From Hydractinia symbiolongicarpus (taxonomy: Eukaryota > Cnidaria > Hydrozoa > Anthoathecata > Hydractiniidae): DNA of 64,000 nt. Positions within the stretch are counted from its first letter, which is position 1. The number at the start of each line of letters is the position of its first letter. Shown one piece after another: positions 1 to 12,900 of this stretch. The position numbers and the translations under genes were made by a program. The notes below the pieces were generated by a model. It worked only from the letters and a program-made list of their open reading frames with translations, was not told the DNA's origin and did not search any database. Where the stretch lies: positions 36,669,851-36,733,850 of the forward strand of contig NC_079877.1 of assembly GCF_029227915.1 (NCBI RefSeq), given 5' to 3'.

Positions 1-3000
1 CTTTTATTCGGCGTCTCATCAAAAATGAAAACATTTTTGAAAACTACAAGTCTCATGCGTTTTAGTGGTGAAAAAATAATTTAAAAAATCGTTCGGGAAA
101 TGAGTTTACTCACAGGCTACTTTCTTTGTATACATTCGACAATACGGGCCAAGCCCGGGTTTTACGGGAAATCGCGGGTTTTCGTTTGCCGGCGATTAAA
201 CTTCTTTCATTCAGCGTCTCATCAAAAATGGAAACATTTTTAAAAACTACAAGTCTCATGCGTTTTAGTGGTGAAAAAATAATTTAAAAAATCGTTCGGG
301 AAATGAGTTTACTCACAGGGTGTTTCTTTGTATACATTCGACTATACGGGCCGAGTCCGGGATTTACGGGAATTCGCGGGTTTTCGTTTGCCGGCGATTA
401 AACTTCTTTTATTCAAAGTCTCATCAAAAATGAAAACATTTTTGAAAACTACAAGTCTCATGCGATTTAGTGGTGAAAAGATAATTTAAAAAATTGTTCT
501 GGAAATGAGTTTACTCACAGGGTACTCTCTTTGTATATACTCGACTATACGGGCCAAGCACGGGATTTACGGGAATTCGCGGGTTTTCGTTTGCCGGCGA
601 TTAAACTTCTTTTATTCAAAGTCTCATCAAAAATGAAAACATTTTTGAAAACTACAAGTCTCATGCGATTTAGTGGTGAAAACATAATTTAAAAAATTGT
701 TCTGGAAATGAGTTTACTCACAGGGTACTCTCTTTGTATATACTCGACTATACGGGCCAAGCACGGGATTTACGGGAAATCGCGGGTTTTCGTTTGCCGG
801 CGATTAAACTTCTTTTATTCAGCGTCTCATCAAAAATGAAAACATTTTTGAAAACTACAAGTCTCGTGCGTTTTAGTGGTGAAAAGATAATTTAAAATAT
901 CGTTCTGGAAATGAGTTTACTCACAGGGTACTTTCTTTGTATATACTCGACTATACGGGTCAAGCACGGGATTTACGGGAAATCGCGGGTTTTCGTTTGC
1001 CGGCGATTAAACTTCTTTCATTCAGCGTCTCATCAAAAATGGAAACATTTTTAAAAACTACAAGTCTCATGCGTTTTAGTGGTGAAAAGATAATATAAAA
1101 AATCGTTCTGGAAAGGAGTTTACTCGCTGGGTACTTTCTTTGTATACATTCGACTATACGAGCCAAGCACGGGATTTACGGGAAATCGCGGGTTTTCGTT
1201 TGCCGGCGATTAAACTTCTTTTATTCAGCGTCTCATCAAAAATGAAAACATTTTTGAAAACTACAAGTCTCATGCGTTTTAGTGGTGAAAAAATAATTTA
1301 AAAAATCGTTCGGGAAATGAGTTTACTCACAGGGTACTTTCTTTGTATACATTCGACAATACGGGCCAAGCCCGGGTTTTACGGGAAATCGCGGGTTTTC
1401 GTTTGCCGGCGATTAAACTTCTTTCATTCAGCGTCTCATCAAAAATGGAAACATTTTTAAAAACTACAAGTCTCATGCGTTTTAGTGGTGAAAAAATAAT
1501 TTAAAAAATCGTTCGGGAAATGAGTTTACTCACAGGGTGTTTCTTTGTATACATTCGACTATACGGGCCGAGTCCGGGATTTACGGGAATTCGCGGGTTT
1601 TCGTTTGCCGGCGATTAAACTTCTTTTATTCAAAGTCTCATCAAAAATGAAAACATTTTTGAAAACTACAAGTCTCATGCGTTTTAGTGGTGAAAAGATA
1701 ACTTAAAAAATTGTTCTGGAAATGAGTTTACTCACAGGGTACTCTCTTTGTATATACTCGACTATACAGGCCAAGCACGGGATTTACGGGAAATCGCGGG
1801 TTTTCGTTTGCCGGCGATTAAACTTCTTTTATTCAGCGTCTCATCAAAAATGGAAACATTTTTAAAAACTACAAGTCTCATGCGTTTTAGTGGTGAAAAA
1901 ATAATTTAAAAAATCGTTCGGGAAATGAGTTTACTCACAGGGTACTTTCTTTGTATACATTCGACTATACGGGCCGAGTCCGGGATTTACGGGAATTCGC
2001 GGGTTTTCGTTTGCCGGCGATTAAACTTCTTTTATTCAGCGTCTCATCAAAAATGAAAACATTTTTTGAAAACTACAAGTCTCATACGTTTTAGTGGTGA
2101 AAAAATAATTTAAAAAATCGTTCGGGAAATGAGTTTACTCCCTGGTTATTTTCTTTGTATACTTTTGACTATACGGGCCGAGTCCGGGATTTACGGGAAT
2201 TCGCGGGTTTTTGTTTGCCGGCGATTAAACTTCTTTTATTCAGCGTCTCATCAAAAATGAAAACATTTTTGAAAACTACAAGTCTCATGCGTTTTAGTGG
2301 TGAAAAAATAATTTAAAAAATCGTTCGGGAAATGAGTTTACTCCCTGGGTATTTTCTTTGTACACTTTTGACTAAACGGGCCGAGTCCCGGATTTACGGG
2401 AATCGCGGATTTTTGTTTGCCAGCGATTAAACTTCTTTTATTCAGCGTCTCATCAAAAATGAAAACATTTTTGAAAACTAAAAGTCTCATGCGTTTTAGT
2501 GGTGAAAAGATAATATAAAAAATCGTTCTGGAAAGGAGTTTACTCACAGGGTACTTTCTTTGTATATACTCGACTATACGAGCCAAGCACGGGATTTACG
2601 GGAAATCGCGGGTTTTCGTTTGCCGGCGATTAAACTTCTTTTATTCTGCGTCTCATTAAAAATGAAAACATTTTTGAAAACTACAAGTCTCATGCGTTTT
2701 AGTGGTGAAAAGATAACTTAAAAAATTGTTCTGGAAATGAGTTTACTCACAGGGTACTTTCTTTGTATACATTCGACTATACGGGCCAAGCCCGGGATTT
2801 ACGGGAAATCGCGGGTTTTCGTTTGCCGGCGATTATACTTCTTTTATTCCGCGTCTCATCAAAAATGGAAACATTTTTAAAAACTACAAGTCTCATGCGT
2901 TTTAGTGGTGAAAAAATAATTTAAAAAATCGTTCGGGAAATGAGTTTACTCACAGGGTACTTTCTTTGTATACATTCGACTATACGAGCCAAGCACGGGA

Positions 3001-6000
3001 TTTACGGGAAATCGCGGGTTTTCGTTTGCCGGCGATTAAACTTCTTTTATTCAGCGTCTCATCAAAAATGAAAACATTTTTGAAAACTACAAGTCTCATG
3101 CGTTTTAGTGGTGAAAAAATAATTTAAAAAATCGTTTGGGAAATGAGTTTACTCACAGGGTACTTTCTTTGTATACATTCGACTATACGGGCCAAGCCCG
3201 GGATTTACGGGAAATCGCGGGTTTTCGTTTGCCGGCGATTAAACTTCTTTCATTAAGCGTCTCATCGAAAATGAAAACATTCCTGAAAACTACAAGTCTC
3301 ATGCGTTTTAGTGGTGAAAAAATAATTTAAAAAATCGTTCGGGAAATGAGGTTACTCCCTGGGTATTTTCTTTGTATACTTTTGACTAAACAGGCCGAGT
3401 CCGGGATTTACGGGAAATTGCGGGTTTTCGTTTGCCGGCGATAAAACTTCTTTTATTCAGCGTCTCATCAAAAATGAAAACATTTTTGAAAACTACAAGT
3501 CTCATGCGTTTTAGTGGTGAAAAGATAATTTAAAAAATCGTTCTGGAAATGAGTTTACTCACAGGGTACTTTCTTTGTATATACTCGACTATACGGGCCA
3601 AGCACGGGATTTACGGCCGAGTCCGGGATTTACGGGAAATCGCGGGTTTTCGTTTGCCGGCGATTAAACATCTTTTATTCAGCGTCTCATCAAAAATGAA
3701 AACATTTTTGAAAACTACAAGTCTCATGCGTTTTAGTGGTGAAAAGATAATTTAAAAAATCGTTCTGGAAATGAGGTTACTCCCTGGGTATTTTCTTTGT
3801 ATACTTTTGACTAAACGGGCCGAGTCCGGGATTTACAGGAAATCGCGGGTTTTCGTTTGCCGGCGATTAAACTTCTTTTATTCAGCGTCTCATCAAAAAT
3901 GAAAACATTTTTGAAAACTACAAGTCTCATGCGTTTTAGTGGTGAAAAGATAATTTAAAAAATCGTTCGGGAAATGAGTTTACTCACAGGGTACTTTCTT
4001 TGTATACATTCGACTATACGGGCCAAGCCCGGGATTTACGGGAAATCGCAGGTTTTCGTTTGCCGGCGATTAAACTTCTTTCATTCAGCGTGTCATCAAA
4101 AATGGAAACATTTTTAAAAACTACAAGTCTCGTGCGTTTTAGTGGTGAAAAAATAATTTAAAAAATTGTTCTGGAAATGAGTTTACCCACAGGGTACTTT
4201 CTTTGTATATACTCGACTATACGGGCCAAGCACGTGATTTACGGGAAATCGCGGGTTTTCGTTTGCCGGCGATTAAACTTCTTTTATTCAGCGTCTCATC
4301 AAAAATGAAAACATTTTTGAAAACTACAAGTCTCATGCGTTTTAGTGGTGAAAAGATAATTTAAAAAATCGTTCGGGAAATGAGTTTACTCACAGGGTAC
4401 TTTCTTTGTATATACTCGACTATGCGGGCCAAGCACGGGATTTACGGGAAATCGCGGGTTTTCGTTTGCCGGCGATTAAACTTCTTTTATTCAGCGTCTC
4501 ATCAAAAATGAAAACATTCCTGAAAACTACAAGCCTCATGCGTTTTAGTGGTGAAAAGATAATTTAAAAAATCGTTCTGGAAATGAGTTTACTCGCAGGG
4601 TACTTTCTTTGTATACTTTTGACTATACGGGCCGAGTCCGGGATTTACGGAAAATCGCGGGTTTTTTGTTGCCGGCGATTAAACTTCTTTTATTCAGCGT
4701 CTCATCAAAAATGAAAACATTTTTTGAAAACTACAAGTCTCATACGTTTTAGTGGTGAAAAAATAATTTAAAAAATCGTTCGGGAAATGAGTTTACTCCC
4801 TGGGTATTTTCTTTGTATACTTTTGACTATACGGGCCGAGTCCGGGATTTACGGGAAATCTCGGGTTTTCGTTTGCCGGCGATTAAACTTTTTTTATTCC
4901 GCGTCTCATCAAAAATAAAAACATTTTTGAAAACTACAAGTCTCATGCGTTTTAGTGCTGAAAAGATAATTTAAAAAATCGTTCTGGAAATGAGTTTACT
5001 TCCTGGGTATTTTCTTTGTATACTTTTGACTAAACGGGCCGAGTCCGGGATTTACGGGAAATCGCGGGTTTTCGTTTGCCGGCGATTAAACTTCTTTTAT
5101 TCAGCGTCTCATCAAAAATGAAAACATTTTTGAAAACTACAAGTCTCATGCGTTTTAGTGGTGAAAAGATAATTTAAAAAATCGTTCTGGAAATGAGTTT
5201 ACTCCCTGGGTATTTTCTTTGTATACTTTTGACTGAACGGGTCGAGTCCGGGATTTACGGGAAATCGCGGGTTTTCGTTTGCCGGCGGTTAAACTTCTTT
5301 TATTCAGCGTCTCATCAAAAATGAAAACATTTTTGAAAACTACAAGTCTCATGCGTTTTAGTGGTGAGAAGATAATTTAAAAAATCGTTCTGGAAACGAG
5401 TTTACTCACAGGGTACTTTCTTTGTATATACTCGACTATACGCGCCAAGCACGGGATTTCCGGGAAATCGCGGGTTTTCGTTTGCCGGCGATTAAACTTC
5501 TTTCATTCAGCGTCTCATCAAAAATGGAAACATTTTTGAAAACTACAAGTCTCATGCGTTTTAGTGGTGAAAAAATAATTTAAAAAATCGTTCAGGAAAT
5601 GAGTTTACTCACAGGGTACTTTCTTTGTATACATTCGACTATACGGGCCGAGTCCGGGATTTACGGGAATTCGCGGGTTTTCGTTTGCCGGCGATTAAAC
5701 TTCTTTCATTAAGCGTCTCATCAAAAATGAAAACATTCCCGAAAACTACAAGTCTCATGCGTTTTAGTGGTGAAAAAATAATTTAAAAAATCGTTCGGGA
5801 AATGAGTTTACTCCCTGGGTACTTTCTTTGTATACTTTAGACTAAACGGGCCGAGTCCGGGATTTACGGGAAGTCGCGGGTTTTCGTTTGCCGGCGATTA
5901 AACTTCTTTTATTCAGCGTCTCATCAAAAATGAAAACATTTTTGAAAACTACAAGTCTCATGCGTTTTAGTTGTGAAAAGATAATTTAAAAAATCGTTTT

Positions 6001-6170
6001 GGAAATGAGTTTACTCCCTGGGTACTTTCTTTGTATACATTTGACTATACGGGCCGAGTCCGGGATTTACGGGAAATCGCGGGTTTTCGTTTGCCGGCGA
6101 TTAAACATCTTTTATTCAGCGTCTCATCAAAAATGAAAACATTTTTGAAAACTACAAGACTCATGCGTTT
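1..6170. repeat. Satellite sub-block A: mixed monomers, partial 6-mer register
   Basis: About 30 monomers of types 1, 2 and 3 in irregular order. A six-monomer offset (1217 bp) is visible at the left edge: 1-540 matches 1218-1757. Shared markers include the rare ATTCGACAATACGGG with AGCCCGGGTTTT at about 130 and 1347, and GGGTGTTTC at 319 and 1536. The match fades after about 540 bp. One monomer at about 3606-3635 carries a 19-bp insertion. No other feature was seen in this stretch. Confidence 0.8.
3606..3635. repeat. 19-bp insertion with 11-bp direct repeat (hybrid monomer)
   Basis: GGGATTTACGG occurs at 3606-3616 and again at 3625-3635, with CCGAGTCC between. The containing monomer is 222 bp long (GTCTCATGCG at 3499 and 3721). 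The left part is type 1 (CCAAGCAC) and the inserted part is type 3 (CCGAGTCC), so it looks like a template switch or unequal exchange between two subfamilies displaced by 19 bp. Confidence 0.85.
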
Positions 6171-6177
6171 TAGTGGT

Positions 6178-7801
6178 GAAAAGATAATTTAAAAAATCGT
6201 TCTGGAAATGAGTTTACTCCCTGGGTATTTTCTTTGTATACTTTTGACTAAACGGGTCGAGTCCGGGATTTACGGGAAATCGCGGGTTTTCGTTTGTCGG
6301 CGATTAAACTTTTTTTATTCAGCGTCTCATCAAAAATGAAAACATTTTTTAAAACTACAAGTCTCATGCGTTTTAGTGGTGAAAAGATAATTTAAAAAAT
6401 CGTTCTGGAAACGAGTTTACTCACAGGGTACTTTCTTTGTATAGACTCCACTATACGCGCCAAGCACGGGATTTACGGGAAATCGCGTGTTTTCGTTTGC
6501 CGGCGATTAAACTTCTTTCATTCAGCGTCTTATCAAAAATGGAAACATTTTTGAAAACTACAAGTCTCATGCGTTTTAGTGGTGAAAAAATAATTTAAAA
6601 AATCGTTCAGGAAATGAGTTTACTCACAGGGTACTTTCTTTGTATAAATTCGACTATACGGGCCGAGTCCGGGATTTACGGGAATTCGCGGGTTTTCGTT
6701 TGCCGGCGATTAAACTTCTTTCATTAAGCGTCTCATCAAAAATGAAAACATTCCCGAAAACTACAAGTCTCATGCGTTTTAGTGGTGAAAAAATAATTTA
6801 AAAAATCGTTCGGGAAATGAGTTTACTCCCTGGGTACTTTCTTTGTATGCTTTTGACTATACGGGCTGAGTCCGGCATTTACGGGAAATCGCGTGTTTTC
6901 GTTTGCCGGCTATTAAACATCTTTCATTCAGCGTCTCATCAAAAATGGAAACATTTTTGAAAACTACAAGTCTCAGGCGTTTTAGTGGTGAAAAGATAAT
7001 TTAAAAAATCGTTCTGGAAATGAGTTTACTCCCTGGGTATTTTCTTTGTATACTTTTGACTAAACGGGTCGAGTCCGGGATTTACGGGAAATCGCGGGTT
7101 TTCGTTTGTCGGCGATTAAACTTTTTTTATTCAGCGTCTCATCAAAAATGAAAACATTTTTTAAAACTACAAGTCTCATGCGTTTTAGTGGTGAAAAGAT
7201 AATTTAAAAAATCGTTCTGGAAACGAGTTTACTCACAGGGTACTTTCTTTGTATAGACTCCACTATACGCGCCAAGCACGGGATTTACGGGAAATCGCGT
7301 GTTTTCGTTTGCCGGCGATTAAACTTCTTTCATTCAGCGTCTTATCAAAAATGGAAACATTTTTGAAAACTACAAGTCTCATGCGTTTTAGTGGTGAAAA
7401 AATAATTTAAAAAATCGTTCAGGAAATGAGTTTACTCACAGGGTACTTTCTTTGTATAAATTCGACTATACGGGCCGAGTCCGGGATTTACGGGAATTCG
7501 CGGGTTTTCGTTTGCCGGCGATTAAACTTCTTTCATTAAGCGTCTCATCAAAAATGAAAACATTCCCGAAAACTACAAGTCTCATGCGTTTTAGTGGTGA
7601 AAAAATAATTTAAAAAATCGTTCGGGAAATGAGTTTACTCCCTGGGTACTTTCTTTGTATGCTTTTGACTATACGGGCTGAGTCCGGCATTTACGGGAAA
7701 TCGCGTGTTTTCGTTTGCCGGCTATTAAACATCTTTCATTCAGCGTCTCATCAAAAATGGAAACATTTTTGAAAACTACAAGTCTCAGGCGTTTTAGTGG
7801 T
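6178..7801. repeat. Sub-block B: tandem duplication of an 812-bp 4-mer
   Basis: Two adjacent copies of a four-monomer unit lie at about 6178-6989 and 6990-7801. The rare CTTTTTTTATTC variant at 6309 recurs at 7121, exactly 812 bp (4 x 203) away. Other shared private variants are ATAGACTCCAC, GCGTCTTATC with ATGG, the GTATAAATTCG change, CATTCCCGAAAAC, and GGCTGAGTCCGGC with GGCTATTAAAC. I saw very few differences between the copies by eye, so the duplication is recent. Confidence 0.9.
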
Positions 7802-9931
7802 GAAAAAATAATTTAAAAAATCGTTCGGGAAATGAGTTTACTCCCTGGGTACTTTCTTTGTATACTTTTGACTATACGGGCCAAGTCCGGGATTTACGGG
7901 AAATCGCGGGTTTTCGTTTGCCGGCGATTAAACTTCTTTCATTAAGCGTCTCATCAAAAATGAAAACATTCCCGAAAACTACAAGTCTCATGCGTTTTAG
8001 TGGTGAAAAAATAATTTAAAAAATCGTTCGGGAAATGAGTTTACTCCCTGGGTACTTTCTTTGTATACTTTTGACTATACGGGCTGAGTCCGGCATTTAC
8101 GGGAAATCGCGGGTTTTCGTTTGCCGGCGATTAAACTTCTTTCATTCAGCGTTTCATCAAAAATGGAAGCATTTTTAAAAACTACAAGTCTTATGCGTTT
8201 CAGTGGTGAAAAAATAATTTAAAAAATTGTTCGGGAAATGAGTTTACTCACAGGGTACTTTCTTTGTATACATTCGACTATACGGGATGAGTCCGAGATT
8301 TACGGGAATTCGCGGGTTTTCGTTTGCCGGCGATTAAACTTCTTTTATTCAGCGTCTCATCAAAAATGAAAACATTTTTGAAAACTACAAGTCTCATGCG
8401 TTTTAGTGGTGAAAAGATAATTTAAAAAATCGTTCTGGAAATGAGTTTACTCACAGGGTACTTTCTTTGTATATACTCGACTATACGGGCCAAGCACGGG
8501 ATTTACGGGAAATCGCGTGTTTTCGTTTGCCGGCGATTAAACTTCTTTCATTCAGCGTCTTATCAAAAATGGAAACATTTTTGAAAACTACAAGTCTCAT
8601 GCGTTTTAGTGGTGAAAAAATAATTTAAAAAATCGTTCAGGAAATGAGTTTACTCACAGGGTACTTTCTTTGTATACATTCGACTATACGGGCCGAGTCC
8701 GGGATTTACGGGAATTCGCGGGTTTTCGTTTGCCGGCGATTAAACTTCTTTCATTAAGCGTCTCATCAAAAATGAAAACATTCCCGAAAACTACAAGTCT
8801 CATGCGTTTTAGTGGTGAAAAAATAATTTAAAAAATCGTTCGGGAAATGAGTTTACTCCCTGGGTACTTTCTTTGTATACTTTTGACTATACGGGCTGAG
8901 TCCGGCATTTACGGGAAATCGCGGGTTTTCGTTTGCCGGCGATTAAACTTCTTTAATTCAGCGTCTCATCAAAAATGGAAGCATTTTTAAAAACTACAAG
9001 TCTGATGCGTTTTAGTGGTGAAAAGATAATTTAAAAAATCGTTCTGGAAACGAGTTTACTCACAGGGTACTTTCTTTGTATATACACGACTATACGCGCC
9101 AAGCACGGGATTTACGGGAAATCGCGTGTTTTCGTTTGCCGGCTATTAAACTTCTTTCATTCAGCGTCTCATCAAAAATGGAAACATTTTTGAAAACTAC
9201 AAGTCTCATGCGTTTTAGTGGTGAAAAAATAATTTAAAAAATCGTTCGGGAAATGAGTTTACTCCCTGGGTACTTTCTTTGTATACTTTTGACTATACGG
9301 GCCAAGTCCGGGATTTACGGGAAATCGCGGGTTTTCGTTTGCCGGCGATTAAACTTCTTTCATTAAGCGTCTCATCAAAAATGAAAACATTCCCGAAAAC
9401 TACAAGTCTCATGCGTTTTAGTGGTGCAAAAATAATTTAAAAAATCGTTCGGGAAATGAGTTTACTCCCTGGGTACTTTCTTTGTATACTTTTGACTATA
9501 CGGGCTGAGTCCGGCATTTACGGGAAATCGCGGGTTTTCGTTTGCCGGCGATTAAACTTCTTTCATTCAGCGTTTCATCAAAAATGGAAGCATTTTTAAA
9601 AACTACAAGTCTTATGCGTTTCAGTGGTGAAAAAATAATTTAAAAAATTGTTCGGGAAATGAGTTTACTCACAGGGTACTTTCTTTGTATACATTCGACT
9701 ATACGGGATGAGTCCGAGATTTACGGGAATTCGCGGGTTTTCGTTTGCCGGCGATTAAACTTCTTTTATTCAGCGTCTCATCAAAAATGAAAACATTTTT
9801 GAAAACTACAAGTCTCATGCGTTTTAGTGGTGAAAAGATAATTTAAAAAATCGTTCTGGAAATGAGTTTACTCACAGGGTACTTTCTTTGTATATACTCG
9901 ACTATACGGGCCAAGCACGGGATTTACGGGA
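7797..9931. repeat. Sub-block C: 7-mer HOR register (1421 bp)
   Basis: 7797-8510 matches 9218-9931 at an offset of 1421 bp (7 x 203). Shared private markers: CCAAGTCCGG at 7881 and 9302; GCGTTTCATC followed by ATGGAAGC with CTTATGCGTTTCAG at about 8149 and 9570; and GGGATGAGTCCGAG at about 8284 and 9705. The monomers in between reuse the AGCGTCTTATC and CATTCCCG variants of sub-block B, so B and C share ancestry. Confidence 0.85.
8352..8554. repeat. Representative monomer, type 1 subfamily
   Basis: A 203-bp monomer showing the type 1 set of linked variants: GAAAAGATAA upstream of TTCTGGAAATG, then CACAGGG, then ATATACTCGAC, then CCAAGCACGGG. Type 1 monomers are frequent from 0.5 to 24 kb and in scattered copies to about 42 kb, and become rare further right. 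The diagnostic sites lie up to about 100 bp apart yet co-vary, so they mark descent rather than random mutation. Confidence 0.85.
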
Positions 9932-9932
9932 A

Positions 9933-9960
9933 ATCGCGGGTTTTCGTTTGCTTTTCTTTC
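9933..9960. repeat. 10-bp deletion breakpoint, first copy (sub-block D marker)
   Basis: TCGTTTGC joins TTTTCTTTCATT, removing 10 bp across the GCCGGCGATTAAAC region. This destroys the right arm of the GC-rich dyad and the GCCGGC hexamer. The same junction occurs at about 13188, 15613, 18243, 19445 and 20450. An identical junction six times implies one deletion event later spread by HOR amplification, not six independent events. Confidence 0.9.
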
Positions 9961-12900
9961 ATTCAGCGTCTCATCAAAAATGGAAACATTTTTAAAAACT
10001 ACAAGTCTCATGCGTTTTAGTGGTGAAAAGATAATTTAAAAAATCGTTCGGGAAATGAGTTTACTCGCAGGATACTTTCTTTGTATACTTTTGACTATAC
10101 GGGCCGAGTCCGGGATTTACGGGAATTCGCGGGTTTTCGTTTGCCGGCGATTAAACTTCTTTTATTCAGCGTCCCATCAAAAATGAAAACATTTTTGAAA
10201 ACTACAAGTCTCATGCGTTTTAGTGGTGAAAAGATAATTTAAAAAATTGTTCTGGAAATGAGTTTACTCACAGGGTACTTTCTTTGTATATACTCGACTA
10301 TACGGGCCAAGCACGTGATTTACGGGAAATTGCGGGTTTTCGTTTGCCGGCGATTAAACTTCTTTTATTCAGCGTCTCATCAAAAATAAAAACATTTTTG
10401 AAAACTACAAGTCTCATGCGTTTTAGTGGTGAAAAAATAATTTAAAAAATCGTTCGGGAAATGAGTTTACTCCCTGGGTACTTTCTTTGTATACTTTTGA
10501 CTATACGGGCCGAGTCCGGGATTTACTGGAAATCGCGGGTTTTCGTTTGCCGGCGATTAAACATCTTTTATTCAGCGTCTCATCAAAAATGAAAACATTT
10601 TTGAAAACTACAAGTCTCATGCGTTTTAGTAGTGAAAAGATAATTTAAAAAATCGTTCTGGAAATGAGTTTACTCCCTGGGTATTTTCTTTCTATACTTT
10701 TGACTAAACGGGCCGAGTCCGGGATTTACGGGAAATCGCGGTTTTCGTTTGCCGGCGATTAAACTTCCTTTATTCAGCGTCTCATCCAAAATGTAAACAT
10801 TTTTGAAAACTACAAGTCTCATGCGTTTTAGTGGTGAAAAGATAATTTAAAAAATCGTTCTGGAAATGAGTTTACTCACAGGGTACTTTATTTGTATATA
10901 CTCGACTATACGGGCCAAGCACGGGATTTACGGGAAATCGCGGGTTTTCGTTTGCCGGCGATTAAACTTCTTTCATTCAGCGTCTCATCAAAAATGGAAA
11001 CATTTTTAAAAACTACAAGTCTCATGCGTTTTAGTGGTGAAAAAATAATTTAAAAAATCGTTCGGGAAATGAGTTTACTCACAGGGTACTTTCTTTGTAT
11101 ACATTCGACTATACGGGCCAAGCCCTGGATTTACGGGAAATCGCGGGTTTTCGTTCGCCGGTTATTAAACTTCTTTTATTCAGCGTCTCATCAAAAATGA
11201 AAACATTTTTAAAAACTACAAGTCTCATGCGTTTTAGTGGTGAAAAGATAATTTTAAAAATCGTTCGGGAAATGAGTTTACTCACAGGGTACTTTCTTTG
11301 TATATACTCGACTATACGGGCCAAGCACGGGATTTACGGGATATCGCGGGTTTTCGTTTGCCGGCGATTAAACTTCTTTTATTCCGCGTCTCATCAAAAA
11401 TGAAAACATTCCTGAAAACTACAAGTCTCATGCGTTTTAGTGGTGAAAAGATATTTTATAAAATCGTTCTGGAAATGAGTTTACTCGCAGGGTACTTTCT
11501 TTGTATACTTTTGACTATACGGGCCGAGTCCGGGATTTACGGAAAATCGCGGGTTTTTTGTTGCCGGCGATTAAACTTCTTTTATTCAGCGTCTCATCAA
11601 AAATAAAAACATTTTTGAAAACTACAAGTCTCATGCGTTTTAGTGGTGAAAAAATAATTTAAAAAATCGTTCGGGAAATGAGTTTACTCCCTGGGTACTT
11701 TCTTTGTATACTTTTGACTATACGGGCCGAGTCCGGGATTTACTGGAAATCGCGGGTTTTCGTTTGCCGGCGATTAAACATCTTTTATTCAGCGTCTCAT
11801 CAAAAATGAAAACATTTTTGAAAACTACAAGTCTCATGCGTTTTAGTGGTGAAAAGATAATTTAAAAAATCGTTCTGGAAATGAGTTTACTCCCTGGGTA
11901 TTTTCTTTGTATACTTTTGACTAAACGGGCCGAGTCCGGGATTTACGGGAAATCGCGGTTTTCGTTTGCCGGCGATTAAACTTCCTTTATTCAGCGTCTC
12001 ATCCAAAATGAAAACATTTTTGAAAACTACAAGTCTCATGCGTTTTAGTGGTGAAAAGATAATTTAAAAAATCGTTCTGGAAATGAGTTTACTCACAGGG
12101 TACTTTATTTGTATATACTCGACTATACGGGCCAAGCACGGGATTTACGGGAAATCGCGGGTTTTCGTTTGCCGGCGATTAAACTTCTTTCATTCAGCGT
12201 CTCATCAAAAATGGAAACATTTTTAAAAACTACAAGTCTCATGCGTTTTAGTGGTGAAAAAGTAATTTAAAAAATCGTTCGGGAAATGAGTTTACTCACA
12301 GGGTACTTTCTTTGTATACATTCGACTATACGGGCCAAGCCCTGGATTTACGGGAAATCGCGGGTTTTCGTTCGCCGGCGATTAAACTTCTTTTATTCAG
12401 CGTCTCATCAAAAATGAAAACATTTTTAAAAACTACAAGTCTCATGCGTTTTAGTGGTGAAAAGATAATTTTAAAAATCGTTCGGGAAATGAGTTTACTC
12501 ACAGGGTACTTTCTTTGTATATACTCGACTATACGGGCCAAGCACGGGATTTACGGGATATCGCGGGTTTTCGTTTGCCGGCGATTAAACTTCTTTTATT
12601 CCGCGTCTCATCAAAAATGAAAACATTCCTGAAAACTACAAGTCTCATGCGTTTTAGTGGTGAAAAGATATTTTATAAAATCGTTCTGGAAATGAGTTTA
12701 CTCGCAGGGTACTTTCTTTGTATACTTTTGACTATACGGGCTGAGTCCGGGATTTACGGAAAATCGCGGGTTTTTTGTTGCCGGCGATTAAACTTCTTTT
12801 ATTCAGCGTCTCATCAAAAATGAAAACATTTTTTAAAAACTACAAGTCTCATGCATTTTAGTGGTGAAAAGATAATTTAAAAAATTGTTCTGGAAATGAG

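Noticed and set aside
3549-3755. Two plus-strand frames with true ATG starts (3549 and 25830)
   Set aside because: The ATG is the ATGAGTTTACTC found in every monomer. The frames stay open only because of local satellite changes (the 19-bp insertion at 3606-3635 in the first case). They are satellite read-through, not genes.
11095-11606. Recurrent 102-codon open frames (also at 12312, 16757, 17367, 21798, 22408, 23018, 40926, 42549, 43767, 48638) as possible genes
   Set aside because: They begin at TTG rather than ATG, run across one and a half satellite monomers, and overlap their own next copy 203 bp later in a different frame (203 is not a multiple of 3). The peptide only reflects the repeat. 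No promoter, splice pattern or family motif is seen.
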